Assembly (NCBI GenBank): GCA_014800945.1
Contig: JAAVFD010000037.1
Span: 1 to 48,867 of the forward strand
Direction of reading: 5' to 3'
Source: Barnesiella sp.
GTDB lineage: Bacteria > Bacteroidota > Bacteroidia > Bacteroidales > Muribaculaceae
DNA length: 48,867 bases
The notes beneath the pieces are model-generated. The model did not search any database. It saw only the letters and a program-made list of their open reading frames with translations, and was not told the origin of the DNA. This document shows, piece by piece, positions 16,106-24,199 of the stretch; the stretch's first letter is position 1, and the number at the start of each line of letters is the position of its first letter. The position numbers and the translations under genes were made by a program.

Positions 16106-17275
16106 TCATTTAATCCGCTTGCCTCCGCGGGTTTTTATTATAAACGCATCCGGAAATTTCCGTTTCACTTCATTGAGTCTTTTTGCGGCATCCCGGCTGT
16201 CGGTGAACTGTCCGGTGGTGTATTTCAGAATGTTTCCGTCTTTATAGTATTCAACATTTGTAATACCTTTCAACGCCGGAGAATTTTTCGGTAATTTGGT
16301 AGGAGATGTGCAAAACTGCACCTTATATATAATAGGTGTATCCTCAACTGCTATTGGGTTCACAGATTCATCCTTATCTGGAGTCGCGTCTTTATCTTGT
16401 TTATGTTCTTGTGCTCGCTCGTTGACAGAGTCAGTTTTGCTTTCTTTGGGAGCGGATAGAATCTTAGCGGGGGCGGAAATAATTCCATTTCTCTTATCTG
16501 CAAGAATTTTATAGCGTGCAAATCCGTTATATATAGCGGTAGCGAGTTTTTCCTTGCCTTCTGATGAATTCATGAAACGTTCCATCTCAGGATTGCAGAT
16601 AAAATCTAATTCAACAAGAATAGCCGGCATACTGGTTTTGAAAAGAACCCAGAAATTAGCCTGCCTAACACCTCTGTCATATCTGCCGGCTGTAGTTACA
16701 AGCTCTTTCTGAATTTCATTTGCCGCCTCTATGCTCTGAACCATGTGAAGATTCTGGCTCATCTCAAAAATAATGTAGGATTCTGTGGATGATGGGTCAA
16801 ATCCTTCATAAGTAGTGGAGTAGTCGCTTTCAAGTTTCATAACAGCGTTTTCGCGCATTGCAACCGCAAGGTTTTCATTGCTCTTCTTGAACCCGAGAGT
16901 GTAAACCGACGCTCCTTGCACTGTTCGGTAATTTTTTGATTTCTTGTCAACAGAATTGGTGTGAATTGAAATGAAAAGATCACCTTTAGCTTTGTTTGCA
17001 ATATCTGCACGCCCCTGCAATGGCACAAAAGTGTCATCGTCTCGTGTAAAAACAATCTTTACATCAGGCATATTCTTTTTTATCATTTCTCCTACCCTCA
17101 GGGCTACAGCAAGGTTGATATCTTTCTCACTCGATATTTTTCCTATTGCCCCATGATCTTGATCGCCATGACCAGGATCAATGATTACGGTAAACTTTGC
17201 CTCAGCTACAAAAAATGTAGCGATTGCTGCAAACAGTAGTGTGGTTATTCTTCGTATGGAGAAATTGACAATCAT
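16106..17275 (-). CDS. N-acetylmuramoyl-L-alanine amidase with a C-terminal SPOR-like domain
   Basis: A zinc amidase that cuts the bond between muramic acid and the stem peptide of peptidoglycan in the periplasm. A signal peptide (about residues 1-25, ending VAEA) is followed by the Amidase_3 domain. Its zinc ligands are the His in IDPGHGDQDHGA, the Glu in SSEKDIN and the His in FISIHTNSVD; the catalytic Glu is in ILVELDFICN. A charged linker (about 265-315) leads to a C-terminal segment beginning IYKVQFCTSP, which looks like a SPOR peptidoglycan-binding domain. The ATG at 17275 gives 389 residues; a TTG six codons upstream is less likely. Confidence 0.92.
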   Translation of the reverse strand: MIVNFSIRRITTLLFAAIATFFVAEAKFTVIIDPGHGDQDHGAIGKISSEKDINLAVALRVGEMIKKNMPDVKIVFTRDDDTFVPLQGRADIANKAKGDLFISIHTNSVDKKSKNYRTVQGASVYTLGFKKSNENLAVAMRENAVMKLESDYSTTYEGFDPSSTESYIIFEMSQNLHMVQSIEAANEIQKELVTTAGRYDRGVRQANFWVLFKTSMPAILVELDFICNPEMERFMNSSEGKEKLATAIYNGFARYKILADKRNGIISAPAKILSAPKESKTDSVNERAQEHKQDKDATPDKDESVNPIAVEDTPIIYKVQFCTSPTKLPKNSPALKGITNVEYYKDGNILKYTTGQFTDSRDAAKRLNEVKRKFPDAFIIKTRGGKRIK

Positions 17276-17316
17276 ACTCGAAAATTTCCACAAAATTAGT
17301 AAAAAGTAAATTAAAA

Positions 17317-17342
17317 CCCCCGATTTTTGGTAAAATCGGGGG
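17317..17342 (-). terminator. Terminator of the susC-susD-sulfatase operon
   Basis: CCCCCGATTTT (17317-17327) pairs perfectly with AAAATCGGGGG (17332-17342) across a 4-nt loop. Read on the minus strand the stem is followed by TTTTAATTTACTTTTT. It lies 41 bp past the sulfatase stop. Confidence 0.9.
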
Positions 17343-17382
17343 AATAGTAAGGCATTTTAGCCCAATTGGAGAACTTTTATTT

Positions 17383-18900
17383 TCAGTAGGGAATCATTTC
17401 AGATAATATCTTCTGAGTGTACCATGGATCATCCGCTTCTTTGAGCAAGGGCACCATTTCTGCGCAGAGTTCCGACACGATATCCTTATGTTTTTCCAAA
17501 GAAAGATTGTTCATCTGATAAGGGTCTGCCACATCATCAAAAAGGAGTGAGCTTTTAAGTTTGCCTGTTTTTTTGTCAATCGTTAGTGCCAGAGTATATC
17601 TGTCTGTCTTTATGCCACGCGACACAGGGAAATAGCTGATAACGTTGCCGAGTGAATCGCGGTTGCCGTCACTGTTTTTAATATATAGAGCTCCCTTGCG
17701 TAATGGAGTGACATTGCTTGTTCCGAGAAATCTGCCGGAGTAATCGCGTCCCTCAATCTCTGCGGGTATTGAATCAGCAAGTCCTGCAATACCGAGGATG
17801 GTAGGCATGATATCCGGGCTCGACATAATCAGCTCAGTATCAATGCCGGGGGTTATTTTGCCGGGGAGTCTCACGAGCATAGGCACATTCATGCTTTCTG
17901 CGTAAGGTGAATTTTTGGGGTCATTAGTGCCTTGGCTACACATTGTTTCACCGTGGTCTGACGAAAATATTACCAATGTGTTGTCTGCGAGTCCAAGGCT
18001 GTCAAGAGCGTGGAGTATTCGTCCGAACTGACGGTCAACACCTGTTACTGAGGCAAAATAGTATCTTATACTTGGAGCTTTAGCCATAGTCGTGTCGGCA
18101 TTCGGGCGCACATACAGTTCACTTAAAGCCTTGTCAGCATACAGCGCATAATCCTCTTCAGGGCAATCCTCTGTGGAGCGGTACGGGCTATGAGGAGGGT
18201 TATAGCTCACCATCATAAAGAATGGTTTCTCAGGGTCGCGCACATTATCCTTGTTGGTCATGTAATCGATAGCCTTGTCCGTTTCATGTTCGGGTGACCA
18301 TTGGTTGATGTCATAGCGATGTCCTTCTGTATCCCAGTAATGGGGATGCTTGTGCACATCGAATGTGCCGTAGCTGTACCAGTAATCAAAGCCGTGCCGT
18401 TTTTCGGGTGGAGTGTAAGCATCCCAGGCAGGAACCTGAGTCTCAACATAGTGTCCCGGATTTTCGGGGTCATTTGGAGTGGGATGATTTGCATGAAGTT
18501 TACCTATGTAAGCGCAGTTATACCCTGCGTTGTGGAACACGTCGCTTATGCACATGGCATCGTCTCGCAAATCACTCACCGGGCGGTTTGCAACGCAGTT
18601 GGTGCTTATCCCGGAATTGTTGCTGAACATTCCGGTGAGAAGCATTCCGCGGTGAGGTGAACTTAACGGGAAATTACTCTGGCATGAGGTAAGTACTTTC
18701 GCCTGTTTCGCAAAACCGTTAAGATTCGGTGTTACAACCGGGTCACCTGTAAAGTTTACTGAGTCGCGAAATCCGTCCTCACTCCAGAATCCCATGGCAT
18801 GGTTGCGCATCTGGTCAGGAAAAACATAAATAACATTTGGTGCCTTTGCCACAGCAAGAGTTGCTGATAGAGACAACACACCAGTGAGAATATGTTGCAT
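17383..18900 (-). CDS. Secreted S1-family sulfatase (serine-type)
   Basis: A 505-residue arylsulfatase-fold enzyme with an N-terminal signal peptide (LTGVLSLSATLAVAKA). The sulfatase signature is S80-S-P-H-R, the C/S-x-P-x-R type; S80 would be converted to formylglycine by an anaerobic sulfatase-maturing enzyme, which is not in this window. Calcium-site residues are visible in VFPDQM (D29, Q30) and in IFSSDHGE. It likely removes O-sulfate groups in the periplasm so that the lyase or GH88 products can be processed. As third gene after susC and susD it indicates a sulfated glycan. The exact sulfate position cannot be read from sequence. The ATG at 18900 is clear. Confidence 0.9.
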   Translation of the reverse strand: MQHILTGVLSLSATLAVAKAPNVIYVFPDQMRNHAMGFWSEDGFRDSVNFTGDPVVTPNLNGFAKQAKVLTSCQSNFPLSSPHRGMLLTGMFSNNSGISTNCVANRPVSDLRDDAMCISDVFHNAGYNCAYIGKLHANHPTPNDPENPGHYVETQVPAWDAYTPPEKRHGFDYWYSYGTFDVHKHPHYWDTEGHRYDINQWSPEHETDKAIDYMTNKDNVRDPEKPFFMMVSYNPPHSPYRSTEDCPEEDYALYADKALSELYVRPNADTTMAKAPSIRYYFASVTGVDRQFGRILHALDSLGLADNTLVIFSSDHGETMCSQGTNDPKNSPYAESMNVPMLVRLPGKITPGIDTELIMSSPDIMPTILGIAGLADSIPAEIEGRDYSGRFLGTSNVTPLRKGALYIKNSDGNRDSLGNVISYFPVSRGIKTDRYTLALTIDKKTGKLKSSLLFDDVADPYQMNNLSLEKHKDIVSELCAEMVPLLKEADDPWYTQKILSEMIPY

Positions 18901-18994
18901 CTTACTCTGTGTTTTTTTAGAAAGAGTGAAGACAATGGAAGCTATTGAGACTCACCATTGCCTTCACAATAAAGATTATGTGAAAAGTTCAAGT

Positions 18995-20713
18995 TTATTG
19001 CCAACCGGGGTTCTGGGTCAGATCCGGGTTCTTGTCAATTTCACCGCTTGGAATAGGCCAGAGATAGTCACGGTCTGAAACAGAGCGTGTGTAGAGGCTC
19101 TTGGAACCGGTGATATACATCTCTTTCTTACTGTTGAGTGTTTCAAGAAGCCCCCAACGCTTCATGTCGAAGTAGCTCTGTCCTTCGCAGGCGAGTTCAA
19201 CTGCGCGCTCATGACGGATGCGTGAGAACACCTCGTCTTTAGAGTTAGCACTCAAGAAAGCGGGTCCACTGTTGATTCCGGGCATTCCGGCACGTGTGCG
19301 CACCTGATTGATAAGAGCTACCGCACCGGTCTGATCACCAAGCTCGTTCAAGCATTCAGCTTGCATAAGAAGCACATCTGCATAGCGGATGAGAGGGAAG
19401 TTGATAGGAGTATCTTCACGGTTGTTGATTGCACCGTTCATATTACCTTCCGGTACGAATTTACGCCAAAGATAAGCCTCATGGTTGCCGTTAACATTGA
19501 TGAAAGCACCATCGTTTGGAATACCCATACCCTTGAAGATAGCGAATTCAAAAGTTTTGTTGGCGTTTTTGGACCAACCGGCATAAGTTGTATAAGGCAG
19601 GATGATTGAAGCAGCCATGCGTGGGTCACGCTGAGAATACATCTGAAGAAGTTGTTCTTTATAGGGGGTGTATTCCTCAATCGCTGTTTTTGTGGTATTA
19701 GGTTTGGAATACCATACCTCCTGTTTGATTGTATTGCTGCTGTTATAACCCGGTACCACTTCATCCCAGTCAAAAGGTCTGCCATCAGCCCATTCGTATG
19801 AATCAACGAATGTAGTAGCAGGCATTACATTGTTCCAGCAAGAACCGTATGCAGCACGCGCGCCAAGATAGAAACACATCGGCATACCTATGTCCTGGCC
19901 AACACCACCGAGATTCTGAATGGCGAAAATCATCTCAGAACTTTCGTCTCCGGCTGGTTTGAACAGATTGGCATAATTGGAGTAGAGGGCATATTTGCCT
20001 GAGTCAATGATATTTTTGAAACAATCGGATGCTGCCTGATACTGCTTGGCGTAGAGATAAACCTTTCCCTTGAGAGCAGTAGCCGCGCCTGAGGTCGCTC
20101 TGCCTGCATTAGCTGCATCCCATGATGCCGGAAGGGTTGTTTCAGCATCCTTAAGGTCAGCGATAATGAAGTTGCGCACTTCCTCTTCAGTGTTACGGGG
20201 TTTCAACATCTGAGTAAATTCTTCGGCAATAATGGTGGTCTCATCATAAATGGGTACACCGCCATAAAGATTCAACAGATTGAAGTAGAACAAGGCTCTC
20301 ATGAATTTAGCTTCTCCTTTGTACTGCGCTTTTAACTGGTCAGTCATATCTACATTGTCGATGTTCTGAAGCACATTGTTTGCGCGTGCGATACCCTCGT
20401 AGGTATATGTCCAGGTATTGGAGAAGTAGGCTGCATTAACAGCAACTGTACCACGCTGAATTGTCTGATAAGAGGGGTTGTCATATCCAAATGATACTCC
20501 GCCCAGACAATCAAACGAAAAGTACATGCCAAAAGTAGCGGTGCTGTGCATCTGGCTGTAAACACCCATCATAGCCTGCTTGGCGTGAGATTCGGTCTTG
20601 AAGAAGGTACCCGAACTCAACTGGTTGTCAGGGTAGCGATCGAGATCGTAGCAGCTTGAGAGCGATAATGTGGAAATAGTCGCTGCTGCTATTAGTATTT
20701 TATTGAATTTCAT
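18995..20713 (-). CDS. susD: SusD/RagB-family glycan-binding lipoprotein
   Basis: A 572-residue outer-membrane lipoprotein that closes over its SusC partner and binds oligosaccharides at the cell surface. The signal peptide ends in the lipobox SLSSC (Cys near residue 21), followed by YDLDRYPDNQLSSGTFF, which is typical of the family. The C-terminus has the common RHERAVELACEGQSYFDMKRWG and WPIPSGEIDKNPDLTQNPGW motifs. It starts 15 bp after susC and belongs to the same transcript; 94 bp separate it from the sulfatase gene. The ligand is inferred from its neighbours to be a uronate-containing glycan. Confidence 0.97.
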   Translation of the reverse strand: MKFNKILIAAATISTLSLSSCYDLDRYPDNQLSSGTFFKTESHAKQAMMGVYSQMHSTATFGMYFSFDCLGGVSFGYDNPSYQTIQRGTVAVNAAYFSNTWTYTYEGIARANNVLQNIDNVDMTDQLKAQYKGEAKFMRALFYFNLLNLYGGVPIYDETTIIAEEFTQMLKPRNTEEEVRNFIIADLKDAETTLPASWDAANAGRATSGAATALKGKVYLYAKQYQAASDCFKNIIDSGKYALYSNYANLFKPAGDESSEMIFAIQNLGGVGQDIGMPMCFYLGARAAYGSCWNNVMPATTFVDSYEWADGRPFDWDEVVPGYNSSNTIKQEVWYSKPNTTKTAIEEYTPYKEQLLQMYSQRDPRMAASIILPYTTYAGWSKNANKTFEFAIFKGMGIPNDGAFINVNGNHEAYLWRKFVPEGNMNGAINNREDTPINFPLIRYADVLLMQAECLNELGDQTGAVALINQVRTRAGMPGINSGPAFLSANSKDEVFSRIRHERAVELACEGQSYFDMKRWGLLETLNSKKEMYITGSKSLYTRSVSDRDYLWPIPSGEIDKNPDLTQNPGWQ

Positions 20714-20728
20714 ATTGCTCTTTCGATA

Positions 20729-23700
20729 TTAGAATGTAACATTTATACCGAGCACAGCCTGACGCATGGTGGGATAGTTCATGCCGGAAACTTCGGGGTC
20801 AAAGCCTTTGAAGCTTGTGAATGTGAAGAAGTTTTCAAGTGTGCCATAAATACGCACTTTGCTGAGCTGGCAAGCATCTGTCCATTTGGAAGGAAGTGTG
20901 TAACCAAGCTCAATGTTACGTATCTTGAGGAAAGCAAGGTTCTGGAGATAGAAGTCACTTGCCTGCTGGTTTATTGTAGTCTGGTACTGGAGAAGACGGG
21001 GATATGTGGCGTCTGTTCTGCCGGGATACCAGCGACCGTCAGCCACCTCTTTGTTGATCTGATAACCGTAGCGAACAGTCGGAGTGTTGTATGCAGTGGA
21101 CTGCCAGTAGCGTTTTGCACCGAGCTGTGACTGCATGAGCATGCTGAAGTCAATGCCTTTCCAGCTTGCGTTGAGAGTAAGACCCATATACCATTTGGGG
21201 TTGGGACCGTCAGACACAATCACACGGTCGTCAGCGTTGATGATACCGTCACCATTGGTGTCTTTATAGAGGAAGTCACCGAGCTGAGGTGTGCCATAAG
21301 ACGCGAAAGGATTCACTTTCTTACCGTTGCTTCCGAGGGGTGCGTTGTCAATCATATCCTGAACAATTTTCATATCCTCTTCTGTCTGAAGAATACGGTC
21401 AACTTTCAGGAGGTACTGTGAGTTGATTGAGTGGCCTTCCCATATAAGGTTAGCGCCTGAAATAGACATACCGTCTTTATCTTTTCCACGGAATTTGTCA
21501 ACAACATTGGTTACGTATGTAGCGTTGGCGCTGATACCATATCTGAAATCACCGATATTGTCATTCCATGTAGCGGTAAGTTCAAAGCCCTGGTTGGTTA
21601 CACCTGCGCTGTTGAGTTTTGGAAGTGAAGTTGTTCCGTGAACAGCTGGAGCGGGGAGTGAGATAAGAATGTTTGAAGTCTTTTTGTTGAAGTAGTCAAC
21701 AACTGCTGTGAAGCGGTTGCGGAACAGGCTGAAGTCAACACCTACGTCAAATACTTTGGTTTTCTCCCAAGTAACAAGCGAATTAGGAATTGCGCTCATT
21801 GCCATACCGGTTGCAAGAGCGTTGCCAAGTACATAGCTCATGCCTGAGTTGGTGTAAAGTGCCTGATAGTCATAGTTGCCGATAGAGTTGTTGCCGAGTT
21901 CACCATAGCTTGCACGGAGCTTGAATGAGTTAAGACCCTTGTCAACAATACCCTGCATGAAGGGCTCCTGCTCAAGACGCCAGCCTATTGAACCTGAGGG
22001 GAATGTGCCCCAACGGCGCTCTTTTGCAAAACGGCTTGAACCGTCACGGCGCAGGTTGAATTCAACGAGATATTTTTCAGCCCAGTTAAGGTTGATACGG
22101 CCGAAGAAGCTGCGCATTGACCATTCTGTTGAGCTTCCGCTTGCGCTTGCATCACCTGTGCAGGCACTGAGAGCCCATAGGTTGATATCGATAAGATCCT
22201 GTTTTGAAGCAGAGAAGCTCTTTGAACGATACAACTCGTTTGAAGCACCAACCATGAGATTGAGCTGGAGGTTGTCAAAGAATTTCTTATCGTAGCGACC
22301 AACAAAGTCATAGAAATAACGTTCTACCTTGCCGTCAGAGTTGCTGACAGAGATTTTACCGGTGCTGTCGTATGTTATCTGATCGGTGAGGAAGTTCCAA
22401 CCCTGGGTAACTTTCGGTTTATTGCGTTGCTCGGTATCAGTCATCTGATAGTTGTAGCTTGCTGTGAAAGAAAGTCCTTCGTAGGGGCGTAATGTACCGT
22501 AGAATTTAGCGCGGATATTATTCTTTCTATTGTCACCCTGAATGCGGTTGGCACGGGAAATCGGGTTGTTTACCGCACACTGGCTGTCATCCTCGGGATT
22601 GTTCATAGCACCGAAACGGCCGTCAGGAGCCTGGAATACCATACCGGGGGTTGTTGCGGATGCGTATGTGAAGATGTCACTTACGGCGCGTGCACCGGCC
22701 TCGGTAATACCAACATAACCGCTGGCATTGGTTCCGAGAGTAAGCCATTTCTTGACATCTGCTTCTACATTTACGCGGCCGTTATACTGAGTGTAGCCTG
22801 CGTTAGGCATTACACCGGGGTTGTAGTTATAGCCGAATGAACTGTAGAAACGGATTTTATCTGTACCACCGCTCATAGACACCACATGGTTTGTAGCTAC
22901 AGAAGATTTGAAAGTAGCGTCAATCCAGTCTGTGTTAGGATATTTGAGCGGATCGTTGGTGTTAGCTCTCCATTCTTCAATAATGGCATCACTGAAAGTA
23001 TAGTTCTTACTTCCGTAAGTATTTTCCATACCTTCATTAACAAGTTCCATATAATCTGCATAGTTGCTTACCGGGGTAAGGGTTTTGCGGATTGACTGGA
23101 ATGATACATAACCGTGGTAGTTCACTTTTATTGAGCCGGCGGTACCTCTCTTGGTGGTGATGAGGATAACACCGTTAGCAGCACGGGAACCGTAGATAGC
23201 TGCTGAAGCCGCATCTTTAAGTACAGACATTGATTCGATGTCGGCAGGGTTTACAGTATTGATACCGGCTTCAACACCATCGATAATTACAAGGGGAGAA
23301 GCGGTATTAAGTGTTCCGACACCACGCACACGTATTGTTGCATCGTTGGCACCGGGCTGGTTGGCGGCGGAGGTGACGTTTACACCTGCAGCAAGACCTG
23401 CAAGGGCCTGGGACACGTTTGAAATAGGTCGGTTCTCAGCAATCTTTTCAACATTGATTGATGAAACAGAACCGGTAAGGTTAACTTTTTTCTGCTGACC
23501 GTAACCCACAACAACAACTTCTTCAAGTGAAGTTTCGTCATCTTCAAGGGTTACATTGTAAACGGTAGCGCCTTTTGATGTCTTGACGTTTTTAGGAAGA
23601 ACGCCGATGCATGAGAACTCAAGTACACATCCTTCTGGCACTTGAAGAGTGTAGTTACCATCAATATCGGTCATTGTACCGATTTTGGCATTGCCTTGCA

Positions 23701-23929
23701 CCTTGACAGTTGCACCTGTCAGAGGCTCGCCGGAAGAGTCGAAAACCTGTCCTTTGACTGTTACCAGGTTCTCGGCAGCGCTCACCGCGTAGGGCGAAGG
23801 AGCTGCATAGGCAGTCTGTGTACCCACCATGGGGAATGCACAGAGAGCAGCCATAGCCGCTACAGCCGACACCTTATTTATAAGAGAGCGGTTTGCAGCA
23901 GCTTTGTTCTGTGTTGCCTTGTGAATCAT
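20729..23929 (-). CDS. susC: SusC/RagA-family TonB-dependent outer-membrane transporter
   Basis: A 1066-residue beta-barrel that imports large oligosaccharides across the outer membrane using TonB energy. A long signal peptide (ends AYAAP) is followed by a carboxypeptidase-like domain (about 57-135; VKGQVFDSSGEPLTGATVKV). The TonB box and SusC hallmark region EEVVVVGYGQQKKVNLTGSV comes next, then the plug (SPLVIIDGVEAGINTVNPADI) and the barrel with the C-terminal LGINVTF. It is the first gene of the leftward susC-susD-sulfatase operon, preceded by a candidate activator-type promoter at 24016-24084. There is no Shine-Dalgarno sequence before the ATG, as is common in this phylum. Confidence 0.97.
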   Translation of the reverse strand: MIHKATQNKAAANRSLINKVSAVAAMAALCAFPMVGTQTAYAAPSPYAVSAAENLVTVKGQVFDSSGEPLTGATVKVQGNAKIGTMTDIDGNYTLQVPEGCVLEFSCIGVLPKNVKTSKGATVYNVTLEDDETSLEEVVVVGYGQQKKVNLTGSVSSINVEKIAENRPISNVSQALAGLAAGVNVTSAANQPGANDATIRVRGVGTLNTASPLVIIDGVEAGINTVNPADIESMSVLKDAASAAIYGSRAANGVILITTKRGTAGSIKVNYHGYVSFQSIRKTLTPVSNYADYMELVNEGMENTYGSKNYTFSDAIIEEWRANTNDPLKYPNTDWIDATFKSSVATNHVVSMSGGTDKIRFYSSFGYNYNPGVMPNAGYTQYNGRVNVEADVKKWLTLGTNASGYVGITEAGARAVSDIFTYASATTPGMVFQAPDGRFGAMNNPEDDSQCAVNNPISRANRIQGDNRKNNIRAKFYGTLRPYEGLSFTASYNYQMTDTEQRNKPKVTQGWNFLTDQITYDSTGKISVSNSDGKVERYFYDFVGRYDKKFFDNLQLNLMVGASNELYRSKSFSASKQDLIDINLWALSACTGDASASGSSTEWSMRSFFGRINLNWAEKYLVEFNLRRDGSSRFAKERRWGTFPSGSIGWRLEQEPFMQGIVDKGLNSFKLRASYGELGNNSIGNYDYQALYTNSGMSYVLGNALATGMAMSAIPNSLVTWEKTKVFDVGVDFSLFRNRFTAVVDYFNKKTSNILISLPAPAVHGTTSLPKLNSAGVTNQGFELTATWNDNIGDFRYGISANATYVTNVVDKFRGKDKDGMSISGANLIWEGHSINSQYLLKVDRILQTEEDMKIVQDMIDNAPLGSNGKKVNPFASYGTPQLGDFLYKDTNGDGIINADDRVIVSDGPNPKWYMGLTLNASWKGIDFSMLMQSQLGAKRYWQSTAYNTPTVRYGYQINKEVADGRWYPGRTDATYPRLLQYQTTINQQASDFYLQNLAFLKIRNIELGYTLPSKWTDACQLSKVRIYGTLENFFTFTSFKGFDPEVSGMNYPTMRQAVLGINVTF

Positions 23930-24015
23930 AAGCTGGTTTAATTTAAGATTAAAAAAATAGTTAATAAATATTTTCTTGAATTTCGTTTGGAGGGTCTGTG
24001 CCCTTTTAGCGGGGG

Positions 24016-24023
24016 TAAAGTTA
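24016..24023 (-). promoter_or_regulatory. -7-like element of the susC promoter
   Basis: Minus-strand TAACTTTA resembles the Bacteroides TAnnTTTG element. No -33 TTTG is present. Instead a direct-repeat element ends exactly 25 nt upstream (24049). A 5-bp palindrome GCCAC-GGTT-GTGGC (24029-24042) lies between them. This geometry suggests an activator-dependent promoter. Confidence 0.45.
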
Positions 24024-24048
24024 CAGACGCCACGGTTGTGGCATACGC

Positions 24049-24084
24049 TAAAATTGTCCTAATTACTTACACTAATTGTGCAAT
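24049..24084 (-). promoter_or_regulatory. Two 22-bp-spaced direct repeats upstream of susC (inferred HTCS site)
   Basis: Read on the minus strand: ATTGCACAATTAGT (24084-24071) and TTAGGACAATTTTA (24062-24049), starting 22 bp apart. The second shares GGACAATTTTA with a repeat at 32857-32867, upstream of the uronate operon. The proximal element ends 25 nt before the -7-like box. Binding by the hybrid regulator is an inference. Confidence 0.5.
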
Positions 24085-24110
24085 CTTATTGAAATACTGA
24101 ATTTTGCGTA

Positions 24111-24146
24111 AGTGGATTATTGTGCATGGTATTTTGGATTAAATTG
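24111..24146 (+). promoter_or_regulatory. Two 22-bp-spaced direct repeats upstream of the lyase gene (inferred HTCS site)
   Basis: Plus strand: AGTGGATTATTGTG (24111-24124) and TTTGGATTAAATTG (24133-24146), exactly 22 bp apart, both close to the element (A/T)GTGGATAATTTTG also found at 32854 and 32876. The second ends 24 nt before a weak -7-like TAATTTCA at 24171-24178. Confidence 0.5.
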
Positions 24147-24199
24147 TATTGCATTTATAATTAAAGAGAGTAATTTCACGGCAAAATCATTTTAACATC

